Shown: positions 43,600 through 55,324 of the stretch, in pieces
Layout: every line of letters starts with the position of its first letter
Numbering within the stretch: position 1 is the stretch's first letter
NCBI GenBank assembly: GCA_035079385.1
Contig: JAVHKY010000004.1
Coordinates: 21,255,001-21,319,000 of the forward strand
DNA: 64,000 nucleotides
Origin: Aspidiotus rigidus
Lineage: Eukaryota; Arthropoda; Insecta; Hemiptera; Diaspididae
Reading direction: 5' to 3'
Made by a program: the position numbers and the translations under genes
Notes under the pieces: model-generated
What the model was told of the DNA's origin: nothing
The model's database searches: none
What the model saw: the letters and a program-made list of their open reading frames with translations, nothing else

Positions 43600-46500
43600 A
43601 AAGTGATGTTCCTTACATCATCTTTCTGGATGAGGTTGTTTGAGAATTTTTCATTTTCAGCGATTGTCTCATAATTTCTATGAGAAAATAAAGAGCGTTA
43701 GGCTAAATTTGTTCTCCGCGCAATGGAATATCTTCTTTTTGAACACGTGTGAGTAACATTCAGTGATCAAATATCGCAACTAATGACATCATCCAAGCAA
43801 TAACTGTATTAAATTTTAAGTATTTTGTGAACTGGAAAACGTACCATAAAGGAACAACAATAACTAAATCCTCTTATCAAATTTCACAAACTAACTTCAA
43901 AATCGAGAATGAAGTTGTTTTCATGAATAATAAGTTTGATATTTTTCATGTCTTTAGTCTCACTGTGCTCCCATTGGAAAATCTGCGAGTGCACTCACCC
44001 CCCCCCCCCTTCCTCCAAATTCTTTACTTTGTAAATGCTTGCATTTCCTGTTTTTCAATGAAATGAACAAATTCACTGAAATCTGAATCTGCCGATCAAC
44101 GTGCTCTTCAATTTCCTAGATACCGTTCATCGTTTCGTCTTTCGAGTGCTCCGTGTTATCCAGCTCACGACGAATTCTTTTTTCGTTTGTTATTTTATTA
44201 TTTCTTTCGGAATTTTCATTGTAAACTATGAATCCAAGTAAATATTCTTTCTTGTCTTAAAGCTTGTGTCCTTTCGAATCCTTTGGAGAATCTTTTCCTA
44301 TTCACGACTTTTATGTTGAAATGAAACGCAACAACAATCCTAGCAAGTGCAGATGATTTGAAGATTCCAACGGACAACAAATGACTCGTTCACAAGTCAC
44401 CCATAGACCTTAAATCAATAGCCAAGCTACCGGTGCCCTACTCTCAAAACTTGGAAATAGGTGCGGTCAAAATATCGCAATTGGAAGTCAGATGCATATC
44501 AATATTCACTAGAAGATTTTGTGTATACACAGCCGTTCTGCCATTCAATGCAAATACACTAAGAAAGTTGTGAAATATGATCTTTAATAATTTGGCTTTT
44601 CCAGAATATCTTTTTAATTACAATTGTAAAATGAAACGACCAATGTTTAATGTTTATTAATGGACCAGAACTAAAACATATGATTGAATGCATACAAATT
44701 TGTATAGAAGCAATCTAGAACCAGGGCTTCATTGGAGCCTTCCCTACCTAAACCAAATACCCAAAGCAGGATATAGTGCGTTTGACAGTAGTATTGAATT
44801 CCATTTTTTAAATACTGGTTGAGAATTCAGTTTTTTAGTTTAGAAAAACATTCTAGGAGTAGACTTCTTGAGATTTTTCAAAAGTCAAGATTCAATTTTT
44901 TTTTGTTCAAATATGGCGGAAAAATAATTTTCGAGATATCCAAGTATTAGAGTTTAAAGTTAGCAACAAAGACCATCCAAGAAAGATCAAATCTTTTTGC
45001 ATTCGTCTCTCTGAAACGAAATAGATAAAAGCAAATTATGCATATTTTTTTTAGAATTTTTTCCCAATATTTTTTCTTTCGTTTAATTTTTTTTTTTTTT
45101 TTTTTTTCCTTTTTTTTTATTCTTTACTATGGATGCTACATATCTTTAGCAAGAAACAAACACCACTATGAATGTACATCGAGCATTTTTAGTCGCAGTA
45201 CAAAGTGGATACCAAATTTATTGACTTTCCCTTATATTTTTTTCATATAAATTATAGAGTCAACATAGAAGCTGCACTGACTTATAATTATGTAGAGGTA
45301 TATAATTATTCCTCGACGTGGCGCCTATTTTCAATGCAGATGGTCTGGGAAATGTATTAATTTACAAAATTGAGCAAGTAAACTCATTTCTGTATTATTT
45401 GAATATCTCTCCAGTTAGGTACACCTTGATACCATGCTGATGGCTGGATCGTAAAATTACCCATTGGTGATCCATTTGCATCTGTTTGAATGTCTATGAT
45501 TCATATTATGACAACAGACGTAAAAACATTCACGAGGAAATCGAAAAGTTCTTGCGAAAGCGTCGTATCTATTGTTTCCTCGCGGCTCTTCAAATATATG
45601 TATAGGATATAGTCTATGTACTGGATTATTTTTCTAATCCTTTTTGTAAGAAACTTATAACGACATTATAGGCATTTTCTTTCAAGTTGAGTCACAATAC
45701 TGTGCCACAGGTTGAAAATTCGATAACCAATAATACCAAATTGTAGTAATGCCTCCCTATTTTGTAGAGATTCATTACTGATTCATAGTTGGATAATCTG
45801 CTCAGCAAAACCAAATTGCAGTGATGTTTCCCTATTTTGTAGAGATTCATTACTGCTCCACTGGTTGAAAATTTACTGAGCAAAAGCAAATTACAGTAAT
45901 ACCACTCCATTTTGTATAGATTCAGTTATAATTTGCTGTTTTATTCCATTAGGACTGTTCTAGTAACTTTACATATTTCTGGATTCTAATAAAACTTTCT
46001 CTCCAGCTAATCTGTTTAGTCATACTTCAGGTAAATCAGCCATCACCAACAAAAGTTAGCTGATGATTGGTTGCAAAGATGCAGAGATCTTGTACCTCTG
46101 AAATATGAAAATTTGAATGAAACTTTCTTCTACATATACAATGAAGAATTTACTAATGAAATTTACTCATCATACGAGAGAAGTTGATATATGGAATAAA
46201 TGAAAGGGTTTTCTTGTCTATGGACAAAAGGGATTTCGATTTTTTTGTCTTCTTAATTTGAAGATCGACATTTCGAACGATTTTCAGAGTTGTACTGATT
46301 TTCTTTTTTGTTTTAAGGGACTTCATCACGTGGCCAGATTGAATGCAGATCACAACTCCTAAAGAATAATATATACTATGGAGTAGCATACAATTGGCTT
46401 CAATGGACTAGGTTGAGGAATGTCTATGCCCGATTACGGGCTCAAATTTCAAGTTTCCTGTTCATATTTAATGTACTGTAAGTATACGAGTACAATAAAA

Positions 46501-48260
46501 AGGCTTATAACTAATGATAGTAATTTTCTCAAACAAATTCATTCTTAGTGACCCAGCGCTTAGGCTGAATTTGAATTTGAAAGCCAACTTTTAGTAACTT
46601 GAAATGTAAAAATGCAGTAGCAATGTATAAGTATCTGCGACTAATAATGCTTCATGATGTACTATACCTAATCCGCGAATAAAGGCAAAGGAGGCGCCCT
46701 CTAGGTTTACCACGACGGCAACTGGAAGAAACTTGCAAAAAAGTGGAATGAAAAAGTTATTTAAAAAAATATATTAAAATTACATTCATCTGAAAGAAAA
46801 TTGAAAGGGCAACAAGTTTTGTTCACTGCATTTTTCATGAAAAGCAATTTGAAACGGTGGAATTACGATTTTATTAACAAGTAGCGCTCCTAGCGGGACC
46901 TTTATCCGCGAATCTAATTATTTATAATTCTTAATAATATTCAAAAATAACCCTTAACAGAAAGAGCCTAAAGCAATCTGTACCTCTTGGATGGGCTTGG
47001 AAGTACCTCAATTTAATAAATGTGCCCATATTTTTTTCTCTCTTCTTCTGTATTCTTAACTTCAAATATTTTTTTTTTCTTTTCCAAGATATTGGCATAT
47101 GAAACATTGGCCATCTGAGAAACGCCATTTTATTTATTTCAAAAAGTTCACTACGCGCTTTAATATGAAAAATTTTCTAAGAACCTGTTTAGAAAATTCA
47201 ACTTTTGATTATTATTATTTTATTCAAAACAAAATTGTCGCGTGTTGATTCTTTCCTCGTGACAGGTCTAATGATAATGATAATAGTAGTATCGTTTTCT
47301 TTTTTTCTCCTGGGACTTTTGTTTGGTTTATGCCAAAAAAGTTTTTTCTTTTTTTTTAATGACACAACAGTCCGGAAGATACAGAAGTAATTACGTACCC
47401 ACTCGTTGTAGGAGAAAAATGATTATGTCAAGTTATAAAAAATGTATCCCATTATTATTATTTTTTTTGTAGTGGGAAACGAAGTTGTTGCATATCAGTG
47501 CTTTTGTATTTCTTTTTTTTTTTTTCCTTTTTTCGTTTCCCTCTAACCATCAATAATAGACTACTACAGAGAAATAAGACTTCTTGATTTAAATTCAATG
47601 TAAATTATTATATTGCAAGGATGAAGATTATGCAAGATTCACATTCCGCGAACGAACGTGTACCTAACGTTTAACAAAAAAGGGGATATATCTTGACTTC
47701 TACAAAGAATTAAAGCTAGTCCAAGTCGTGTAGACAGCAGAATGGAAAGGTTCCAACACAACCACTCAACTATCACCCAGGAATGCTCCTCTCCCCAGCA
47801 CAACAATGTGACCAGGTCTATAAGTACCAAGCAAAGAGTACCTACCTATTTATTTTTCAGGTGCTGGTGACAAATAACTCAATATCAATGAGGTTCTACA
47901 GAACTGGCCGAAGAGTAGACTAGATTGAATTTAGGTCACTCAATAGATAACTTGTACCTAATCATGCAACAAAACCTCTTTTTCCGAGATAAAATTGATA
48001 TTTCCATAAAAGATTCAGGACAGAACTAAGAGAATGAAATTCATTTAATTTATATCATTTTAATTAAAATTTTCGTTGTAACTTACGACGGCAGTTGCAG
48101 GCTACACGATTATAATATACTCTGTGAAGAGATTAGAAGATCGAGTTAACAAGTTCCTCAATTTTATGATTAAGCATTGAAAGTTTGTACCAAACTTCGT
48201 TAAATTTCGGTTCTATTCCGACCCCACGACCAAAAAGTTTGAGAACTTCATAACGGTCAA
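43600..48260. other. Gene-free AT-rich stretch
   Basis: No recognisable coding sequence. Poly(T) tracts (45087-45107, 47515-47525) produce hydrophobic spurious frames such as 45038-45250. A short imperfect repeat with TTTTGTAGAGATTCATTACTG occurs at 45760-45781 and 45835-45856, in a ~75-bp period around 45690-45910. Confidence 0.5.
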
Positions 48261-48269
48261 ATGGATCAG

Positions 48270-50068
48270 AACGAAATTGAGAAGGTGGTATGGACAGCTT
48301 AATGTCACTTACAAGACTCAACCTTTTGGTCCATTCGAGGTCGTTTTCCCTCCTTCATCGTGGTGAGTGTGATTCGTTTACTAAATCAGTTAATGATGAT
48401 TGTCGTGATTTTGAATGAGATTTAAAAGAAAAGAAAAATAGAAAAGTTGCCTCCCTCCTAAGTGCAAAGGCCTCGGCTGAGAGAAAAGATTGTGCTGAGG
48501 AAGGCATTGTCCAACAGTTTCAGCCCCTTATTATCAACTACAATGGAGATGAGTTTAATAATGACGAATCAACTCTCTTGGAGAAGGGACTGAAGTTTGG
48601 GCTACCAAGAGATCCTCGCTAATGTCGTGGCTGATCTCACAGCGAAGATTCGACCTGGGGTGAATATCCAAAAGAAGAGCGCCGAAATGGTCTGCAGTAC
48701 CTTCCTCCCTCTCATGAGTAATGCTTGTAATGACTTGAACGTAGGCCTAAAGAGGAAGGTCAGGGAGGAGGGGTTCATCCTTACGAAGGCAGATAAAAGT
48801 AATGTTGTCGTAATTATGAATAAGTCCTCCTATGTATCCGGCGTTCATGACGTGCTCAGGCAGTGCGGGGCCTAGGAAAATGCACTTTTCAATTTTCCAA
48901 ATTTTGTCAAAGAAGTGAGGAATCTCGTGAATGGTAGTCAATTTATAATCAAAAGCCCCTTGACTCAAAAGGCCGTCTTGGAACCCACTCCGGTTCCTCC
49001 CCCTCCTCTATGGGTCACCAAAAGTTCACAAACAAGATATCCCAATGCGTTCAGTTGTATCTTCCGTTTCGTCACCCACTTATACGTTAGCTAAATATAT
49101 CGATCGTTGGTTCAAGTCTCGAGTCGAAGTAAATTCTACGTAATCAGTAAAGAACTCCGGTTCTCTTGCAGATAGGCTAAAGGACCTAAGTCTTCTTCCG
49201 GGATCGACTTTATGTTCCTTTGATGCTGCAGGATTGTTTCTTTACATCCCAAAGGCCGTCGCTATGCAACACAGGGAAGAGTTACTAGTTAAAGCTAATG
49301 TCCCTCACGAAGAATTTGCGGAATTCTTTGGCCTTCTAAATGTCTGTCGGTCCCCTAATTTTATCAAGTTAGAGGGGAAAGCTGTTGAGTTCCCCGAAGA
49401 AGTGGGGATTCCCATTGATTCCCCTCTGGGTTCACTCATTTCGGAGGTATTTATGTCGAAATTTGAAAGTGATTTATTTTCCTCCGGCCAGGTGTTCTTA
49501 AGTCATGTCTACTATTGGCATAGGTACGTCGACGTGTTGTGTGCGTGGACCGGTACTGTGGAATACTCCTGAGTGAGTTCCTTAATTATTTAAATAGCCA
49601 ATACCCTTTTAAAAATTCACATTGGTAGTCGGTGGCTTATCAATAAACTTTTTGGATTTGTCCATCTCTTTTAATGATGGCGTCCACGAGTTTGGAATTT
49701 ATAGAAAGGAAACGTCGACCGATATTGTTATCCACGGGTCGTCCTTTTGGTCCTATTGCGCATTAAGATCGCAGCTTTCAATAACCTAATTCATCGACTG
49801 ACTCAAATATCCTTGAGTCAGGCGGCTTTCCAAAAGGAACTTGTGACAATTAAGCACCTGGCCAGAGTGAAACAAGTTAGGGTGAATGTTGACCTAATGG
49901 TCCGGAGGAGGCTCACTAGAATATGCCTCGACTCCACGACCTCTCTCCCTAGGGATCACCTAGACAGTAGAAAGAGGTGGATTAGACTTCCTTTCCTGGG
50001 CAAGTTCTCTTTGAAGTTGGGACGTACGTCCTCCGCCCTTTTGTATTCCGCCCAGCATTTTATAATCT
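48270..50068 (+). pseudogene. Penelope-like element, copy A (3' truncated)
   Basis: Closely matches copy B at 55325-57120 in nucleotide sequence. Recognisable parts are the N-terminal LLEKGL region near 48577, FILTKADKSNVVVIMNKSSY (RT1-type motif), YGSPKVHK-like sequence in a broken frame near 49010, SFDAAGLFLYIPKA (motif A, first catalytic Asp), GIPIDSPLGSLISEVFMSKF (motif B) and YWHRYVDVLCAWTG (motif C). Motif C has YVDV where YVDD is expected. There is an amber codon after LRQCGA, a stop after VEYS and several frame changes. The copy ends near 50068 before the nuclease domain, 327 bases upstream of the viral insertion's start codon. Confidence 0.85.
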
Positions 50069-50094
50069 GTGACGTCGGCAAGGTCCGACGTCAC
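50069..50094. other. Perfect 10-bp hairpin at the PLE break point
   Basis: GTGACGTCGG and CCGACGTCAC flank the six-base loop CAAGGT. It begins where copies A and B of the PLE cease to match (after CATTTTATAATC). It could be a junction product or an extrudable terminus. The arms contain the core GACGTC. Confidence 0.7.
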
Positions 50095-50394
50095 GTATCC
50101 CTCGTATAGTAGCATAGTTCGAAAACGTAACAATCGAGATTTTATCGTATACTATACTCTTCCTTCTTTTACCGTTAGATTTGACTCTTCCTACCACATG
50201 TCCAGTATGAATAAGATGTAAACTAAATTACTAATAGGCCACTAAAACACACGCTAACAAGCCGGAATATTGCATCAGATATTCTCAAATACGCAGTTAC
50301 TTAGTAAATCAATTTTACACCAATATTCATTCCACCTTTCGTTCTCATTTTATTTGATCTCACTTATATTTCACATTTTACCTAACCCCGAACA

Positions 50395-51718
50395 ATGGCT
50401 CAAAATGGTGAGCAGGTCATGGACGCTGCGGTAGATGCTGCTGGAAACGTGGGAGACAATGCTGGAAATGTACCTGCTGATGAGATACCCTTAGGTTGGA
50501 CCGCTTGCTGTATGGAGCAACTGTTTCAGACCGATATTTTACTACAAGGGTTATCGATAGAGACATTAGGATATACATGTTTCCAAGTGGAACATGACTA
50601 CTACTGTGATGGGTTCAACTTGGTTCATGTAGCCCACTTCTTTAGCCAAGGGCGGGCGCGGAGGGCCGGCAACAATACCATGTCCCAAGCGGATGTTATG
50701 GGGATCGGCGAGGTATTGGCTTTTGAGTTGCCTGATGAATACAAGAACAATCCATCAGATGCTCTAGAGTTGGTCAGGAATGTTCTAACATACGGGTTAG
50801 AACAAAACAACCGGACTGGGTACACGCGGATTACACCCGAATCATATGCGGAGATGGTTACACCCCCTCCAGCTCCAGCGGCCAATGAGGAAGCCCCTCC
50901 AGACACTCGACCGTGGTTCGCTCAGGGTATGCCAGCTACCCTTGACAATCTTGTTGCAGCTATTCTTGCATATGATGCTCCGACTCTTGCAAAAACATTG
51001 GTATTGCTGGCACAATTTTCAGTATCACCTATCATCCCGACTGCCATACGAGTTGTTGCCACGTATATTGCCGCAATCTGCAAATTAGGCAACTGTACTG
51101 AAGCATTTGCAACAAAATTGATTAATGGAATACAGGATGAGACCGGACACCAGATAGATCTTCAACCTGATGTAATCTCGCGTGCATGGTCGGCCTACGG
51201 AAAATTCTCAAGACCGGACACAGCTAGAAACTTGATTGAGCATATAACCTGGGTTTTACCTGATTTGGCACTCAGGTTAAGGTTGACACTCCAGCAGACT
51301 AGGGGAATTGGGTTGACGGCAATGACATTGATTACGCAGGCTGTTCGAAAATTCCCTAATTTCGATTGGGCAAGGGTCGCTCAGTTGCTAGATCCTGAGT
51401 GGACTGGTTACGCACTTGCAGTCGCCGCAGTAAATGACAACCCTCATTACGGGTTCAGTGGAGATTTAGGACCTGCGAACAGTCAAGAATTTGTCTTGGG
51501 TGGCGCGAGAGATTCTAGTGAGGAAAGCTGGGTTGGGTACACTTCGCCGGTATGCGGGACTTTCCAGAGTGCCTAGAGAAGTAGATGCACTTAGGGACAT
51601 GATTGACGAGTTTTGTGATGTTGAAAATGAAGCCGACCAGCCTGTCCCTGCGGCGTTTGTGAACTCTGTTGCTGAAGTTGGAGAGATCATTGGTGGATGG
51701 GAAAATCTGATTGGTTAA
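50395..51718 (+). pseudogene. Endogenous viral element: nucleoprotein-like gene of a negative-strand RNA virus
   Basis: An ATG in good context (AACAATGG) opens a 393-codon frame without stops, much longer than expected by chance here. The predicted protein is globular, acidic at the N-terminus and has a Pro/Ala-rich stretch near residues 160-180. Near residues 340-360 it contains ALAVAAVNDNPHYGF and GDLGP, then a Trp-containing block and a Leu-Arg-x-Tyr block in the second frame. I associate this arrangement with nucleoproteins of arthropod mononegaviruses (lispivirus- or chuvirus-like). The first frame ends at 51576, but similarity to the normal C-terminus is continued in the next frame from about 51485 to the stop at 51716-51718. 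One small indel near 51478-51490 therefore breaks the gene. In the cell the ancestral protein would have coated viral genomic RNA. No host-like introns are seen. Confidence 0.65.
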
Positions 51719-51940
51719 TCTGATTACTTCTATCAATCATACTAGACCACGACTAATGTACATAATAATCATTGCCAAATATTTTTATGTTTAATCAGAT
51801 AATTTATTTAAGTTGACCTTTGAAGAAGAATGGTTTTAAAGCATTCCATGACAATATACGACTAAGTCATTGCCAGAAATTACCTCATTTTATACTTTTA
51901 TGTTGTAACATAAATGAAGATACACCAATCAAAATTTACT

Positions 51941-51972
51941 GTTTTTTTTTGAAAAAAAAAAAAAAAAAAAAA
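51941..51972 (+). other. T9 and A21 tract ending the viral insertion
   Basis: T9 at 51942-51950, one G, then A21 at 51952-51972 lie 233 bases after the last stop of the nucleoprotein-like gene. No AATAAA lies in the interval. A U-rich stop signal followed by poly(A) is how mononegavirus mRNAs end, so the tract is consistent with insertion of a polyadenylated viral mRNA copied by a retroelement. A chance low-complexity tract cannot be excluded. Confidence 0.5.
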
Positions 51973-51974
51973 GC

Positions 51975-54900
51975 TGATGAATGATAAAAGAATTTAATAC
52001 AGATAAAAAGATCGGCATCTTGCTAACGCCATAAAGTTCATCACTGGTGACGTCAGGATTTGATATCTGGAAACGATATTACGCACATTTCTTCCAGTTA
52101 GTATCAATTCCCATAAGAATAGCATTGGCAACACACCTGACATTTCATCATACATCAGTATTTCAAAATTAAGTATAAATAAGGAGTAAAAAGTTGATTC
52201 TCAAATACCGGATTGCACAAATATGAGAATTGATATCTGCTGAAAGCTGCGGTACTGCATTTTTCCGCTGTTATCGCTTAGTGTGACGTCATGGTAATGG
52301 ACTTTATAGATTATCAAACTGGGAATTTGATAAGTATGATACAAGGGTACCCAAGCGCCAAGGTGTGCAAAAGAGGTATGCTCCGCTCATTCTAAACAAT
52401 AAAGCGCTACATCAGCAGATCTCCATTCAAAGCTATGTGAAAACGAACCAATGTATTTTTAAATGTGCATTCGGGTTGCGTTTTGCTTACATTGAGCTGA
52501 GCACATCTCTTTTCGAACACTTTGTCCAAGTGCTCCTGTGTGCATTGATCCTCAAGTCATCTAAATGAATTTTGATGACACCAGAATTGCATTTACTCCT
52601 ATATTATATTTTATTTTTGAGTACTTGAATTTTTATTCAAAAATTGAGTCGTCTCCCTATAAGTATTCTCACCAATGTAGATGCCTCAATTCGGGCGTAC
52701 ATTCGTATCATGGTAATTAATTTACCCTCGCGATGATCAAAATGGTTTGGTTCTTTGTATTCATCATGACCACGATAACGTGTACGGTACCATCCAGCAA
52801 AGTGCGGCCACATCATTCAGGCGAAGTCAAAGCATGAATAGAGCAATCATTGTATGGGATAAAGCGACTTCAACGAGGTCCTAACCCTCAATCAACTCTC
52901 GGGTCATCGAGGCATGTAAAAGCGACACGAGGAATGGTGATTGCAAGGGCAACTTGGACGCTCGTCCATTAGCAGGAACATTAACAAAGTCGCTTTCGAT
53001 GCTCGATTGGTTCCATGAATTTAGATCGTATCAAGAAGCATTCTGAGAAAGCGGAAACTGATTATCGTAGGCGCACCGTATTGAACTATTTCCATACTTC
53101 CTATCATCCTCTTCTATACCCTTTGTGGATGAATCAACCGAACGAGAAAAGTACGGAAAAAAATACAACTCGTCACCGAAAAATTGTTTAAAATCTATCA
53201 GGTCGATGGAGCATGCATTTGAGAATGATTGACAACTCGCGGCTGATGGTTATCTCTAATTAGGTAGGGGCCAACATAACGAAAACATCGTGAGAAAATA
53301 TCATGGACATGCGCCTGAAATTTATTTCCCTCTCGAAGATGTAGTCAGAAAGTAGCCTATCTAATTCGGGTGGTCACATCAAGAAACCTTCACATGAAGG
53401 GTACAACCTTTGGAGATACTACAATTATTGGAATCGGAGATAAATTATGAAGCTGCACGTTGAATAGAGATTTGCCTAAACCAGAAAAGAGTCTTGAATT
53501 TAATTACAAGAAAAAAATTTATTTAAGATGTAAAATAGCCTTGCCTAAAAACTGTACGTCTTTATGAATGTTTAATAAACACCTAGATATCTCAACACAA
53601 TGTACTGAAAGCCAGAAAAATTAAAATACCGGGTATTTTAAAAGTTTGATAATTATGATCAATAAAAAAAAACCATGAAAATCGAGCTAAACTTTGCTTA
53701 CCGTCTACAGGCTGTAATGATTATTGTTTGTCAGTAATATTGCAACAAGCAAAATTTACCTCCTGCATTTCTGTTGAAATTTGCCAAAACTATTATATTT
53801 TGCATGTGAAACTAGCTGCCAATGAATTACAGCTAATTTCACATAAGTACCGAGATTCTGGCAGAAATTTTACACTTTCCATGTAAAAGATTCTTGACGC
53901 GACATACGAGCAATTCTTGATGAGAAAAAAATTCTCAGAGTTGAACTTGAGCTATTATTTGGCTGACCCTTAAACCTTCAGCGATTCCATGAATCGAACT
54001 GGCACAAACGGGTGGCGACAACTCGTATCCTAATAATTTCTTGTGATGTTCTTGAATCCATCCATTGTCATATTCGCTCCTAAAAAGAGATGGCTCTCAT
54101 TCATGACCCGTAAATCGTTCTCAAATGCATGTCTCGTCTAATTGTCGGTCTCAATACAGTTTCAAACCATTTGTCGGCAACGAATTGTGTTTTTTCGCAC
54201 ATTTTTCGTTCAGTTGATACGTCGACGAAGGGTCACATACGAGAAATGCAAGTATCGATGAAAAATAATCCCATCTCCAATACGATACAACGGTAATCAG
54301 TTCCTGTTTGCTCAGAAAGCTTCTGGATGCAATATCTATCAAAATGCAACAAATCGAATGCGACATTGTTGACTTTTCTGCGAGTGGATCCACATACATA
54401 TCCCCAGATCCAACATCCAAGATGCTTTTGCAGTCATCCATAGCGGTGACCTTTCGTCAAGTAGCTTTTAAATTTCCCGAAAACCCGAAAGTTTATTGAG
54501 GATGAGGATCTTGGATAGTATGATTGCTTTATTCATCTTGACTGCGATAATCTGCAGCAATACTCTTCTGGTTGTTTATCATCTCATTTTCACTGCGGTA
54601 CCGTGGTTATATCAATTCTCGCCTAGCTGCAAAATCTGCCAAATCCAATGAAATCGATAGTGCACATGGTGGCTTTGCGAGTCATTGTACAAATATAAAG
54701 AAAGAAAACCTTGACGCAGACACACAGATATTTATTAAGATAGATAAGACTGCTGTTTTGAATAGAAGAAACGTCTCCGCATCATCACTTATATGTTACT
54801 GACATCTGAGAAACTACACAGTCTTACATCTTAATATACGTATGTGCGTGTCTGCGTAAAATTTTTCTTTCTTTATATTTTTTACCGAATGCGATAGGTT

Positions 54901-55320
54901 CACGTATATAGCTGAGTGTCCATGCAGTGGTCCATTGTAGTCACCTCTTTTCCAGCAGATTATAAATAAATCGAAGACGAGTGAGATAATTGATGGTCAG
55001 AGTCTCGTACAAGTAGCTTTTTTCTGTTCAGTAATCGCTTTACTGATGAGCTCAATCTAAACTGGAATGATTCGGCCGTGCTCTGCCAAATGGCAGCGTA
55101 TACGATTATCGAGGCCGCGATAAAGACAAAGAACCAAAACATTTTAATCACTATACTTATTAAAGTAAATTTAAGTACACATGATACCCTCGCCTTTCAC
55201 ATGTCATGATCACAAGGAACTTGATTTTAAAAGAAAAACTATCTGTAACGACCACATACATCGAACGACTTTACAACTACGCCTTAGACAACGAAAGCGA
55301 GACCACAAGTAAAGAATATT
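51975..55320. other. Gene-free stretch with isolated fragments
   Basis: At 53260-53355 a frame reads RGQHNENIVRKYHGHAPEIY, then FPLEDVVRK, which matches fragments near 10934 and 34905. At 54499-54650 (plus) and 54960-55151 (minus) there are short hydrophobic frames, MIALFILTAIICSNTLLVVY and MIKMFWFFVFIAASIIVYAA, that could be membrane-segment exons. No supporting splice structure was found. Confidence 0.35.
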
Positions 55321-55324
55321 GTAC

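Noticed and set aside
45038..45250. Hydrophobic frame MHIFFRIFSQYF and onward
   Set aside because: Phe runs are produced by poly(T).
54960..55151. Minus-strand hydrophobic frame, possible ion-channel or receptor first segment
   Set aside because: Only one membrane-like segment, no splice-site support and no conserved motif; left as a note in the gene-free stretch.
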